The notes under the pieces were generated by a model, which had not been told where the DNA came from, did no database searches, and saw only the letters and a program-made list of their open reading frames with translations. Of a DNA stretch of 64,000 nt, positions 11,902 to 23,711 are shown piece after piece; position 1 is the stretch's first letter; each line of letters begins with the position of its first letter. The position numbers and the translations under genes are program-made. This DNA comes from Liolophura sinensis (Eukaryota > Mollusca > Polyplacophora > Chitonida > Chitonidae). The stretch is taken from contig NC_088307.1 in assembly GCF_032854445.1 (NCBI RefSeq), positions 27,444,547 to 27,508,546 on the forward strand, read 5' to 3'.

Positions 11902-14900
11902 GACCGTGGGATCTGCCCTGTTTCCTCCCTTGGGTACGGCGTAAATACCAATCAAATAAATATATAATTCTACATTCTACACATTACTGGGTTTCAGATC
12001 GGTGATAATTTATTTTATGCAGTAGATCAAGCAAGCCCCGCGCCCATTAGAGAATAATAGCATTAACTGTTCCTCCAAGGGGCTTACTTTTGTATACATG
12101 TTTTAAACTAAAGGCTGACAATATGCTTTTTTTCAGGCAACACCAGAGGGAAGCCAGCCAAGTAGAGGAGAGAAGAGGCGTTCCGTACTAATAGGTGTGA
12201 TTGCTTCACTCTCCACGGCACTGGTCCTTGGCTCAATATTCTTCGGTGTCATATTCTACCTCCAAGAACAGAAAGCTGAAGAGAAACCGGAGGTAAACTA
12301 GATAATTATTTGCCAATGTGTTATTTTGCAAGTACATTTTGTGTCTGAATTTATAAATGTGTACATGTGAAATGTTTTTCACGTTAAAGAGTTTTAATAT
12401 TATACATTTAATATGTCATTCATTAGCTAAAATTTTAAACATTTAAATCTCGGTGGTACAAAGTGTATGGTTATATTTAGTTATACTTTGCACTCTGATA
12501 TCACGAACATATGGTTCTGACCTTTGTCTGCATTTCTGCCTTCTCAGTGGGTATCTTGGATCCGGAAAACCGGAAATGTGGACATCCACGAGTCGGTTTT
12601 GATTGATGACAAAGAAGAAACGATTCTCATGGTGTCGGCGGAGGCGTACAGGATTCGCGAGGAGAACTCTATGGCCCTTCACGACTTCAAACTTGTGAGT
12701 ACCTGCATACATGTGCTTGGTGTCTTCTCACAAACCTAGTGACTGCTCGTCGTCATATGGCTGAAAAAGTGCAACGTTAAACCAGATAACCGACGATAGT
12801 GTGATAGCTGGCAACTGGTCACACGTAACCGGTGAAATACGACCTCCTGTCCTTTTACCTCTGTTAAAGTTTTATTCTAACTGTTTATACAATTGTTTAA
12901 ACAGAAGCAAATTACACGGCCCCTAACATCATGGCTTATGTAGGATTAGATAAAACAAATACAATGATGTTAACTGCAATATATTAGACTGGTCACTGGT
13001 CACTGGTCTAGAATTACTCAAAATGATGTGTGGTTGTCACATTTAACTTTAAGACTTAAAGTGAGTGTAAACTTTAAAATAAGGTTCATCTGATGGCCAG
13101 CTGATGTTTCTATCTGTGCAACAGCTATAAGGTTATTATTGCAAACCGTGTGTGATAAGTGTAAAAAGGTTCCTGAATAACAAGTCTTAAAGATATATGT
13201 AGTCTTGGTTATAGAAAGCCTGTACATTCTTCAGCATGTTGACAGTCTATGTTTATGGCTTGCTTGCTGTTAATGTAGGGCTATGTGGCACTGAGAGACT
13301 TTAAGCAGAACGTTTGCTTGGTTACCAAGGTGAAAAATCCGGATTTCCAGTCCGTTAAGCAAATGCTGGAAGCAAGACAGGTAAGTCACTTGATGAGCAC
13401 TCGTTCTGTGATTGAATTTTGTTATAATGGTTATTTTATAGTTATGCCAGATTTATAGATTATTAGATTTGTCCGCCGTTTTATGGTTTGCAAATAAACG
13501 ATTTAATAAATGAAAACAATTTTTTCTGAGGTTACAACCCTGGTGGCCTGCACAGACACTGACTACCAGTCTATATCCCTAGCAACGAAAACAAGATGAA
13601 AATCCACACAGGTGTCATGGATATACAATATTTCATATATGATAAAAGTGGTTTTGTGCAATGACTTCTATTATTGTTAAATTTAAATGCTTGTTAAATT
13701 TAAATAATTCAAATACTACCGCTACTGATTTATTTATTTTTTTTGTTTGATTGCTTGAGTACGTCGTACTCAAGAATATTTCACTTATTCGACGGCGGAC
13801 AGCATTATGGTGGGAGGAAACCCGGCAGAGCCCGGGGCAAACCCACGACCATCCGCAGGTTGCTGCAAGACCTTCCCACTTATGGCCGGAGAGGAAGCCA
13901 GCATGAGGTGGATTTGAATTCACAGCGACCGCGTTGGTGAGAGGCTGCTGGGTCATTACGCTTCGCTAGCGCGCTAAACTGAGCCACGGAGGCCCCCAAA
14001 GAGGGACAAAAGAGAGATAAACTAATTGAAATATGGCATAATGAAAATCTGAATTTGTCGAGTTCAAGTATTTCCACACGCCCATAATGAACCATTTTCT
14101 CGTCTTCCTGCAAAAATCTTTGGTAAATATTACAGTTGTCAACTAAGAAGCATATCATATTTTTATGATTCCATTTCTCCAGGGGAAGACTCTTGATCTT
14201 CAGCCATTGATGGAAGGTGAAGCCCAGGTTCGCAACATGACGTCATCAGAATTAGGGCCCAAGTTGCGCCAGTTTTGTGATGGAGTCCCAGCTCATTGGT
14301 TCGATGTCAAGGAGACAGGTGAATCATTTACATCATTCATCTTTTACCCTGCTTTATTCCTCTTTACCTGATTTTTCAAAACTTCAGTGTGAAACCCTTT
14401 CAACACATACTAAAAATGGAATTATTGGAAATTCCATAAGGTTCTTGAAAAGTTCACGTGGTTTACTTCGAATAAAGAAAAAATATTCTTAACGTCAATG
14501 CATTAATCAATCACTCTGTCAGTCAACCAATTACGCTGAATATCACCATATCTGAAGAAATCTCGAAAAGCACCCAACAAGAAAGATATTGATTATGTGG
14601 GGGAAAATGTCACCCCCAAAAATGTTTTTTTATTTTTGTGGCCTGCTTTTTGTCATAATATTGATCCTGTATTTTAAGCGTTTTTGTTGTGGTCCGTTGG
14701 CCACTTAGTTCGAAAATGAAGTCGACAGTGAACTTAATTACCGATTTATGTTGAATGCCTCCCTTCATCCCCCTACCCCCCTCCCCCTTCGTTTACGTCA
14801 GGACAGAAACCCTCCTAGTTTTGGGACTGATTGCTAGGGTTTGAGGAATTAAGACTGTAAAAATCACTTTTGCCACACGGCAATAATCCTCAGAACATTT

Positions 14901-15387
14901 TAGTACTTTTGTACGTCACGACATATCCTATGATAAGCTAACAATAAAAAAAATAATAGGATTTATAATAAATACCAAATCTTAATAAAATTGGAATATA
15001 CATGGCGCGTCATTTTTTAAAATAAATTTAGTTGTAATCGAAAAACTGTTTCAGCTGTGAAGAGCAGATACATAGGTGCAGTTGTTGTACTTGATACTTT
15101 TGCCCTTGTTGTTGTTGCCCTTGTTGTTGTCTTCCTTGTTGTTGTTGCCCTTGCTGGTTTTAGGGATGGCTTTCTTGATCTTCTTCCCCTTCGCATACGT
15201 TTTTGAAAAATTAGCCTGTTTTCTTGTTTCTTTGTCTTACGAGTTTTATATTTTCCGTTCCACAGGTGTTGTGAAGCGACAGTTGTCAGCGAGCCTGGAG
15301 GCGTCAGCAAAAATCGACTTGAAACCCACACTCGCCTGTATACATATTCGCGTGGAATTTAAAGTTAAGCTTACCATACGCTTTTAA
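11638..15387 (+). CDS. BRICHOS-domain type II membrane proprotein, gene A
   Basis: Six exons: 11,638-11,682; 12,137-12,292; 12,548-12,694; 13,279-13,380; 14,183-14,318; 15,266-15,387, giving 235 aa with all introns GT-AG and phases 0,0,0,0,1. Residues 1-31 are cytosolic and end in GEKRR; 32-56 form one hydrophobic helix; 68-112 are a linker; BRICHOS runs from about 110 to 190. It has the conserved Asp in LHDF (113), Cys 1 in VCLVTKV (129) and Cys 2 in QFCDGVPAHWF (182), a spacing typical of the family and closest to the gastrokine/SP-C type. The tail follows a KR pair at 199-200 and is beta-prone and basic, with one Cys (220). In this superfamily BRICHOS acts as an intramolecular chaperone in the secretory pathway for a beta-prone C-terminal segment later freed by proteolysis. 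Identity of the family is strong; the role of the tail is inferred. No AATAAA lies close after the stop. Confidence 0.85.
11856..11965 (+). repeat. (TA)n tract plus family-1 SINE tail fragment
   Basis: A (TA) run in gene A intron 1 (11,860-11,899) is followed by GACCGTGGGATCTGCCCTGTTTCC and GGGTACGGCGTAAATACCAATCAAATAAATA, the 3' end of SINE family 1. Confidence 0.7.
12730..12830 (+). mobile_element. SINE family-2 tail fragment
   Basis: CGTCGTCATATGGCTGAAAAAGTGCAACGTTAAACC matches the 3' part of the (ACTC)n-tailed SINE seen at 17,711, followed by GATAGTGTGATAGCTGGCAACTGGT, a phrase that recurs near 45,015. Confidence 0.55.
13727..13996 (-). mobile_element. Family-1 SINE, minus orientation, in gene A intron 4
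   Basis: Read on the minus strand it runs from CCTCCGTGGCTCAGTTTAGC, through the B-box GTTCAA-like region and the CCCACCATAATGCTGTCCGCCG body to a T-rich complement of the AAATAAAT tail. Contig 2 begins inside the allelic copy of this SINE (23,306). Confidence 0.85.
15080..15170 (+). repeat. (GTT)n-type microsatellite in gene A intron 5
   Basis: GTTGTTGCCCTT and related units repeat; the copy at 24,620-24,700 differs in length and order of the units. Confidence 0.75.
15266..15387 (+). other. Gene A last exon: KR-preceded cationic beta-strand tail
   Basis: The exon enters in phase 1 after ...ttccacag and encodes VVKRQL, a 16-residue spacer rich in A, S and K, PTLAC, and then a terminal run with strict hydrophobic/polar alternation (IHIRVEFKVKLTIRF). 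Cleavage after KR would leave an N-terminal Gln able to form pyroglutamate and a peptide of about 35 residues. The allelic copy at 24,808-24,929 differs by Glu to Lys ten residues after VVKRQ starts to diverge (SLE to SLK). Confidence 0.7.
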
Positions 15388-17710
15388 CGTAAAATAATTA
15401 ATGGGATTATTTGTTCGATTGTATTTATTACTAGGCGGAAGAATGTCAATGAGTTATCGCCTCTCTATCATACATTATATTTTTTCACTAACTATATGTT
15501 ACACGTGTTGTGTCAGGAACCTGGTATATTATGTTAAACTATATGTTACACTTGTTGTGTCAATGATCTGGTATATAATGTTTAACTATGTGTACACGTG
15601 TTGAGTCAACCAAGCGGACATTTACGTAAAAGTCTCAGCAGAGCTTTATTTTTAAGTGTTGGCTAATACCATAGTGAAGAATTTTCCACCATTGACCACT
15701 GACAAGTTACTGACGAACTTTCCCATTAGTATGGCGAATTGATGTCAAGCATAAATGAGTGGCCTGTTTAAGAAATAATCAAATCGATGCGTAAGAGTTT
15801 ATATTTTAAGTCTAAGGTCGATTTGATGTCAAACCACCGTTAGACTACCCTGACGCAAACATTATTTCTATACTATTATATTTGTAGCAGCAAAATGTTT
15901 TGTAATTATAACAAAAACGCCATTTGCGATATAGATTAAGAGAGACAAACGCCCTCACTTTTCCTTACACGTTGTTTGCGTCAAACCGAACGTTCTCAAG
16001 AGGCTTGACCTAATTCTGGACGAAACCATGATGTGTTTTACAGGCGTTTAACATGCGATAGTAAATATTACCGACGTGCTTCACGACTAGTATAGAATAA
16101 AAAAAAAGAATATGTTTGTTTCTCGAAAAAGATTCCGACTATAAAATATAGCATTATAAAATAAAACATTTGCAGAGATGCTTTTATATTATGCTGCTTT
16201 CAGTTAAGGCGCTGTTATCAGGGTAGGCTTCGGTGAGACAGGCACGGTGTCAAATTGCAACCATACTGACGGTGAGCCGGTGTAGCCCGTTGCTGGCAGC
16301 GAGAGTTCGGATATGTCAAAACATTTTTCAAACTCAGTTTCACAGAGCTAAAGGAGCTGGAGACCTCTGGAATCAGCAAAACGACAACAAAAATGGGGAA
16401 TTCAACTGTTTAAACGTAATTAAAGTTTGAATTAGTTGGACACTGAGTTTTATTTGGTTTGCTTGCGTAAATTCTTTGGGGTCGTGTTGTATTCTATATC
16501 AAATTCATAGACACTGGGTAACGAATGTTGAAATAATGGAGCACTTCAGTTCACATTTTCAATTCATTGTTAATTTCTCAACATATATTGAAAAATGTCA
16601 AAACAATAACAGCATTATGATTATGTGTTTATGGTTATTACAAGAAAGCAAATAAATATATTATAATTTATATGTTCAAGTTATCATGAGGATAAATATG
16701 ATTTGCGTTTGTAGTATTGTGAAATACAATGGATGGCTATCACAATTTATATTTGTAATCACGCAATCTGTACAAGGTTATATGTACATTAAACCAGCCA
16801 CGTGCACATGTTTCACTCCGTGCGCCGTACCAGAATTGTTACGTAAAATATATGCGTCACACTGATGCATAAAAGTCACATGATGTACCAAATTTGAAGA
16901 TATGGGTCAGCGGTAATATATTGTCGGCAGTCAGGCAATAGCGTTTGCGGAGAGAAAACATGAGTAAACTGACTTAACATTCTGAAAAAAAAAACAACAG
17001 TTTAACACGGATAAACATCAAACAAGGATTGGGAGTTGAAAAGGACGGTCTGCAGCCAGTCCGCTATCCAGAGGATGTGAAATTGATGTGAAGTTGATGT
17101 GAAGTTGATGTGAACTGTGCTGAACATCCCTCCAAGACTTTGAGGCGTGACAGCATCGGGCATTTGCACTGGGAGTGACGTTTCACTTTTTCACTTTCAG
17201 CGTCTTCTTATACACTTCAAGCATGCAGGAGATTGCTGATTTCACGGCGTTTTGAGACGGACGGTTTGGTGACATAACTCCATAGGGCTTACACAGGATT
17301 CATTGGGGTGGCCCGTCACAGGCATAACGTCCATCACAAAAACCCTGGTACCAGCAAGAACTGTGGTTGTCGTACCACGGACGCAGTGAATCGTGTAACG
17401 GCAGATAAGTTTTGCATTGCGGGAAAGATCAGACATCATGGACCCGATCGTTTTGTGACGCATTGGTTGATTGCACTACCATGGTTTGTGGTCAACTGGG
17501 ACGTTTTGGAGAGGCCGATGAAAGAAAGACTCGCAGGAAGAATTTTTTCCTGCAGATACAGCTTGATACTGTGCACAGGGCGCGTATCATCTCCCGAAGC
17601 ATACATTCGTTTGTTTATTATTTTCTCGGCTGTTGATTCCTTTGTGACATTTGTCATTTTCATTAAAAGCCATGTAGACGAACTCTAGGCCCGTTTAATC
17701 TTTATTCAAG
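15388..17710. other. Non-coding stretch with short repeats
   Basis: It holds a 50-bp tandem unit (TATGTTACACGTGTTGTGTCA.., 15,492-15,605, two to three copies), a one-armed inverted-repeat element at 15,773-15,867, and GATGTGAAGTT units at 17,078-17,113 (fewer in the right-hand copy). The block 17,240-17,690 keeps open frames in several phases in both copies, but no family is recognised. Confidence 0.5.
15773..15867. mobile_element. Inverted-repeat MITE missing its left arm
   Basis: Only the right arm (ACCGTTAGACTACCCTGACG..AACATTATT) and centre are present here, while the allelic copy at 25,318-25,445 has both arms. Confidence 0.65.
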
Positions 17711-18044
17711 GTGACCGGCCCGGATAACACAGTTGGTAGAGCTTCTGGAGCCTTGGATCCAGGATCAGTCCTTGGACGAATCACACCTAAGACGTTAAAA
17801 GACAAAGCTGAAACTTCCTCGCTTGGCGTTCAGCACTGATTGACCCGTATCAGTATAATGGTTCGGGCAGAGCGGCATACTTGCCTTCGGTAAGCCGTCT
17901 CAGTGAAGCAGCACTGGATAAAAGAGCGGTGGAAATCCGTCCTGCAACAAGGAGGCACATTTACATGCACTCTAAGGATTCCTTCATCGTCATATGACTG
18001 AAAAATTGTTTAGTACGACGTTAAACCCCAAGCACTCACTCACT
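17711..18044 (+). mobile_element. tRNA-headed SINE, family 2, (ACTC)n tail
   Basis: The head GGCCCGGATAACACAGTTGG has an A-box-like AACACAGTTGGTAGAG. The body ends GTCATATGACTGAAAAATTG, TTTAGTACGACGTTAAACCC and CACTCACTCACT. A second copy at 27,310-27,643 belongs to the repeated segment. Confidence 0.75.
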
Positions 18045-18192
18045 GTTTATTCAATGTAAACAACAACCTCTATCCACCCACAGAACTACCATAGACCCGT
18101 CCAGAAGTCAAGCGCTTCTGTCGCTTTCTGCCTTCGTGATCGATGCATCTAACAATGTAGATAGAATTTCATACTTATTTACTTATTTTCAG

Positions 18193-18320
18193 GTGGGAAA
18201 GACAAATTGCAACAAAGAGGACATGTATTTTCTGATGCAGTAATACTTGTCCCTGCAAAAATAAATATACGCGAGGAAGCCAGATTACTCCATCGGCGAC
18301 ATGGACAAATACACAGATAA
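18193..18320 (+). other. Possible alternative BRICHOS last exon (speculative)
   Basis: After TTATTTACTTATTTTCAG an acceptor opens a frame in phase 1, the same phase as the other BRICHOS last exons, coding 41 residues with a beta-prone, partly basic run (AVILVPAKINIREE) before TAA at 18,318. The frame is kept in the copy at 27,792. There is no KR pair near its start and no homology to the known tails, so chance is a real alternative. Confidence 0.25.
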
Positions 18321-19123
18321 ATGTATTCGACTTCCGAGATTTTGCGAGATTTCAGCAGAATTCAAACTGGTTTTAAAATTTAGAGTCAACGTCTGAAGAC
18401 TTCACAAACACTTAACACCTAGCAATTCACTAGGTAAAGTGACAGCTAGGCCACTATAAAAATATGTTCGTTGGGTTACACATGGCCCACCCTCCAAAAA
18501 TGGGCCATTCTTCACATTACTGGGCTTTTGATTTTTCCTAAATTTTTTATTTCTTTAAAATTCCAATCTCTTTTCATTAGAGAGCACAAAACGAAATTTT
18601 CCTACCAGCTGACCGTGTCTTTTTTTCCAATAGCGTTGCGATAAGAATTTTTAAAAATGACCGCATAGGGACAATTGTGAGAAAAGACTGAACGGCATTC
18701 ATGCGTACTATGGTACAATAAACATCCCGTAACCCAAATTCACACACACAAGGTACATGTATGACAGACACTGGGAAATGATGCAGGGCTTCCGTCAACC
18801 AGCATGACCCGTAACCCAAAATCACACACAGGGTACATATATGACTGACACTGTTAAATGATTCAGGAGTTTCGTCAACCAACTCGCAGTGAACAACCAC
18901 TCGCTTTAAACATTAGAAGGATATAAATAAAATATTAGCAATACTTTGTAAACTGATAAGATTGAATAACAATTGACAAGACCCCCCACACACAGGCAGT
19001 CATTAACACAAGGCATACACGTACGTAGAATGGCTGTAAACGGAGCACGACAGGATGCACACGGAGAAATAGTACAAAATGTCCAACACCCTGTGAAAGC
19101 AAATATTAGATTAGAACCCGAGG

Positions 19124-19169
<46 letters not shown>

Positions 19170-19751
19170 TACTTATTTTAAAACATTATCATGACTTTTT
19201 GTCGGTCTCAGGATAGACAACAGGTTTGGGTTAGAAATTCCTGCAATAATTCACAAAGATGGAAGCGGCATCATTGATAAACACACTTATGACAATGTCA
19301 TAGAAAATGTGAGAAAGTGTGATATTGTTCGGGAATGATCGGAGTTCGAATTTTGGCCACGTAAGTATACAGGTAAAAAACATTTGCCCTAAAGAACAGC
19401 AATAATGGTAGCATTTCACTTCGGCAAACTAAAAATAACCTGAAGAATATACGTCGAAGTAAATGAAGTTATTTGCAGTAGTGTCGTTTCGTACACTGAC
19501 ACAGCTGATTCCGACAACGGTACCTACCCCGAGCCCCGAATCACATTGTACACAATAATACACATTTAATGTATAAACTGTTATGTATAGTTTGAAGACT
19601 TCTGAAATTGCCTTCGTTGTCTTGGAATTTTACGACCCTTGCTAAAAAATCGTGGTGCGGTAAGGCGGAGAATCGGCCCCAGAGCCCCAAAGCTCACTTT
19701 TGTACATTTCCGAATCAGATATATAAAACTTGGTCGAAGCGCAGAAAAAAA

Positions 19752-19851
19752 CGACCTGCGGATGGTCGTGGGTTTACACCGGGCTCTGCCCGGTTTCCTC
19801 CCACCACATAATGCTGTCAGCCGTTGCATAAGTGAGTACGCCGTAAAACAC

Positions 19852-19890
<39 letters not shown>

Positions 19891-19913
19891 ATCAATAAAT
19901 AAATAAACAAGAA
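19752..19913 (+). mobile_element. Family-1 SINE 3' half with (AAAT)n tail
   Basis: GACCTGCGGATGGTCGTGGG to GTACGCCGTAAAACACTAAATAAAT, then about a dozen AAAT units. The allelic copy at 29,391-29,518 has a shorter tail. Confidence 0.8.
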
Positions 19914-20732
19914 ATCACCTTTTCGTTAAATGTACATGTATAGTTCAACTATCTTAATTCATCTCACCGAATGAGCATTTTTTTCACACTTTCACAAGAT
20001 TTTCACAGATTTCCCTTGGTGTATAACGTTATATGATAGAGACAGGCGCTCGTACATTTCTGGAGAGAAATTTTGACTACTGCCAATAGGCCCTATATAC
20101 TCCGCACAGGTCTATCCTGTAAAGTAGGCCTATATGCGTCAGCATTTAATACAGATTAAAACGCGCTCTTTGAGTATCCAAATCATCATACAGATATTTT
20201 CTGTACGACCCGCATTCATGAAAAATCCTGTTATGCCGTTGAATCGGATCTTGATATGGATATATGTTTTACATTTGAAGGCAAATCCAATTCAAAACCA
20301 AACCCATTTGGAAGCTCAAGTTAAATGTCTCCGTATACTGGATTACTCAGTAGCTTAGGAGAATACGGGCTATTTATTTATGACCAACGGTGTTCTTGTG
20401 AAAGGCTTTCAGTTGTATAAAGAAGGCACACATTAATTCCATACCATTCTGCCAAGTTTGACACTTTAGATCGACCTCTTATGTATTCCCTTATTTATCT
20501 TTTGTTCCTTGAGGACGGTGTCCTCCCTCTATTGAGCAAAGAACCTCCCGCCGTGTCTAACGCAACCTGAAAACTAAACACAGAAATGAATTGATGTGGT
20601 GTCTTCTTTGAAAGACACGCTTGACATATTCTCAAAGAAAATTGATACCATTGGTGGCTTCCAAACCAATCAGGAACTTCTTCCTTATTGACAGTATTTC
20701 CACTGGTGTGAAGCTTTGTATATCAAGATTTG

Positions 20733-20740
20733 TATAAAAG
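20733..20740 (+). promoter_or_regulatory. TATA box of orphan first exon B
   Basis: TATAAAAG lies 123 bp before the ATG, with AAACCAATCAGG about 70 bp upstream, the same layout as gene A. Confidence 0.55.
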
Positions 20741-20862
20741 TCGAACGCGCCGATGTGATTGCGCAGCCGCTGCTGGACTGGGTGCAATCTGCGTGAACAC
20801 TCTGCTCGAACATCTGGGGAACTGGGGACAGCTTCCTGATACACTGGTTGGAAATAAGCAGG

Positions 20863-20907
20863 ATGACTGGACTGAAAATGGCAGAAAAGTCGGATTCAAG
20901 GAATGTG
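20863..20907 (+). CDS. BRICHOS-family first exon B (orphan)
   Basis: The 45-bp exon ATG..GTG codes MTGLKMAEKSDSRNV and stops at donor gtaagc. It has the same length and phase as gene A exon 1, and its promoter is conserved. No exon 2 with the GEKRR/transmembrane signature lies between here and the gap, so it either belongs to a truncated gene copy or serves as an alternative first exon for gene C (exon 2 at 33,242, also phase 0). The copy at 30,468-30,512 is intact as well. In a membrane-anchored protein this exon would only supply the cytosolic N-terminus. Confidence 0.6.
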
Positions 20908-21447
20908 GTAAGCTAAGCTAAGGTGAACATTAGATGTATTGGAAAACTGTTACGACAATTTGAAATGATTTAGATCTCTTATTTTCAGTATACACACGTC
21001 TTACATCCATGTAGCCTATATTGACAACATGTTGATTTATCAATCTGTTTGACTTCTCATTTGAGTTTTTTGTAGGTTTTCTACATATTCTGGTTAGCAT
21101 GGCGATTTTCAAAAGATTTGTCGGGAACGTTAGTCAAATACATTTTTCACGGAAAATACTGTCCTACACAAAGAATAAAAAATTTACAAAAGAAAAATAT
21201 TCTTTCACGGAATAAATTATTTTGGCACAAGTTTACACCGAGGTGTAAATAATTTCCTAAGCGGTTGAAAGATTTCTACAGTGGTAAAAATATTTTCTAT
21301 AGCGGTGAAAATACCCTCTGTTGCGATTAAAATACCCTCTGTTGCGATGAAAATACCTTCACTTACACAATATTCTAATAAGCGGGCCCCGGAAGCACGA
21401 AGCCATCTTAGACTTCAGTCAAAGTTTCAAATCGTTTTAAAATTGCT

Positions 21448-21923
<476 letters not shown>

Positions 21924-22264
21924 GGGACATGTATATCTCTGCATGGTATTATGGATTCTCCAGGTTCATAACATGTCAAACTTTTTCTCCACCAAGTCGA
22001 CATGTCGAGTACGTAATGAGGCATCTTGTTGTTGCACGTAGGCGCAGGTGTTGCTTATAGAGCGTCTTTGTTTGGGGAAAATGTATCGTTTTACAACAGC
22101 GCGATTTAGGGATGGGTGCGCCTTTGAAATCCAATAGTCAGTCATCTTACGAATGAACAAACACCAGGTAGAAAAGCACCTATCAGGTGTCTACTTCAAG
22201 CCTAATCGGGCCTGATGGCCGAATCCATCTGGCCTTGTTCCATGAAAACACAGCGCATTGGCGA

Positions 22265-22270
22265 TATAAA
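22265..22270 (+). promoter_or_regulatory. TATA box of first exon C (left copy)
   Basis: GATATAAAACG sits 87 bp before the ATG at 22,352 and is conserved at 31,848 in the other copy. Confidence 0.45.
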
Positions 22271-22351
22271 ACGTCACCTTGTTTTGCCAGTTTCAAATTA
22301 GCTCGGAAGACTGTTCACATCTCGGCAAAACTCGGCACATATTTGAACAAA

Positions 22352-22396
22352 ATGACTGGACTAAAAATGGCAGAGAAGATAAATTCGGACGAAGTT
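22352..22396 (+). CDS. BRICHOS-family first exon C (left copy)
   Basis: The 45-bp exon codes MTGLKMAEKINSDEV and ends at donor gtatgt, in phase 0, like exons 1 of A, B and D. The nearest compatible exon 2 in the assembly is 33,242, beyond the N gap. The other copy at 31,935 has lost the donor. If the two segments are alleles, this is the working version of gene C's first exon. Confidence 0.6.
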
Positions 22397-22825
22397 GTAT
22401 GTAAATATTTTAGCTCCGGCGTTTTAGATCATATTTCAAATTTCAGATAGGTACAATTACATTACAAATGACAAATCAAACGTACTTGACATGTACGTGT
22501 CATGTATACATATGCACGTGATCTGTTTCAAGGTACCTGAAAGCTAAACAGATCAAGCAGAGGTCTCGACGTTTTTAACATTAAATAGAAAACAGTCTTT
22601 AACACCAGATCATCGAAAAAGCCTGGAATCATAACGGAGTAGGAACATAACTTTTTCTTACCTAATTATACACTTTGCATGGTTATAGAGAGGTGTAATT
22701 TATTATTATTTACCTAGATGTAAAACTGCAGTCTTATGCTAGCAAATATTAATCGTTATATGGACTTGTGAATAAATTAACCTGCATAAATCAGGAATTT
22801 GAACAAATTACTCATTACTACTACC

Positions 22826-22950
22826 AAGAGAGAGGAAGCTAGCATGAACTGGACTAGAACTCTCAACGACCGCATTGGTGTTAGGCCCCTGGGTGACTCG
22901 TGCCGCACTTGCAAGCTAAACATGCACCTCGGCCACGCAGGCCCCCTGAT
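22826..22950 (-). mobile_element. Family-1 SINE head fragment, minus orientation
   Basis: On the minus strand it reads GGCCTGCGTGGCCGAGG.. to the GAGTTC and TCATGCTAGCTTCC part; the body and tail are missing. It is repeated at 32,480-32,606. Confidence 0.65.
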
Positions 22951-23105
22951 GTCACCTATAGAAGTCACCCATAGTACCAGGCACAAAATGTAAAGCACAG
23001 AGTTGTGTCTATCGACAACCGTGTCTAACCATGTTATTATAATATATACTCTGGTGTCGCGTGGTACCATTCTACACAGGAAACGATATTTTTTAGCATT
23101 CAAAC

Positions 23106-23305
23106 NNNNNNNNNNNNNNNNNNNNNNNNNNNNNNNNNNNNNNNNNNNNNNNNNNNNNNNNNNNNNNNNNNNNNNNNNNNNNNNNNNNNNNNNNNNNNNN
23201 NNNNNNNNNNNNNNNNNNNNNNNNNNNNNNNNNNNNNNNNNNNNNNNNNNNNNNNNNNNNNNNNNNNNNNNNNNNNNNNNNNNNNNNNNNNNNNNNNNNN
23301 NNNNN
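23106..23305. other. Assembly gap (200 N)
   Basis: Exactly 200 N in a row is typical of a scaffolding gap of unknown size. Both sides belong to the same duplicated segment. Confidence 0.99.
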
Positions 23306-23522
23306 ATTTCACTTATTCGACGGCGGACAGCATTATGGTTTGAGGAAACCCGGCAGAGCCCGGGGCAAAACCCACGACCATCCGCAGGTTGCTGCTAGAC
23401 CTTCCCACTTATGACCGGAGAGGAAGCCAGCATGAGGTGGATTTGAACTCACAGCGACCGCGTTGGTGAGAGGCTGCTGGGTCATTACGCTTCGCTAGCG
23501 CGCTAAACTGAGCCACGGAGGA
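23306..23522 (-). mobile_element. Family-1 SINE cut by the assembly gap
   Basis: Same insertion as the SINE at 13,727-13,996; its 3' end lies in the gap. Confidence 0.85.
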
Positions 23523-23711
23523 CCCCAAAGAGGGACAAAAGAGAGATAAACTAACTGAAATATGGCATAATGAAAATCTGAATTTGTCGAGTTCAAGTAT
23601 TTCCACAAGCCCATAATGAACCATTTTCTCGTCTTCCTGCAAAAATCTTTGGTAAATATTACAGTTGTCAGCTAAGAAACATATCATATTTTTATGATTC
23701 CATTTCTCCAG

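Larger units (their letters stand above)
18880..21090. repeat. Right copy of the older segmental duplication
   Basis: Collinear with 8,890-11,860 (see that entry), including the promoter block and first exon. Insertions unique to this copy are a (TA)n near 19,135 and a SINE tail with long AAAT run at 19,750-19,913. Confidence 0.75.

Noticed and set aside
17240-17690. Cys-containing reading frames with a faint SRCR-like VCGQLGRFGEAD
   Set aside because: Only one motif fits, Cys spacing is wrong, frames overlap on both strands and no splice sites support it.
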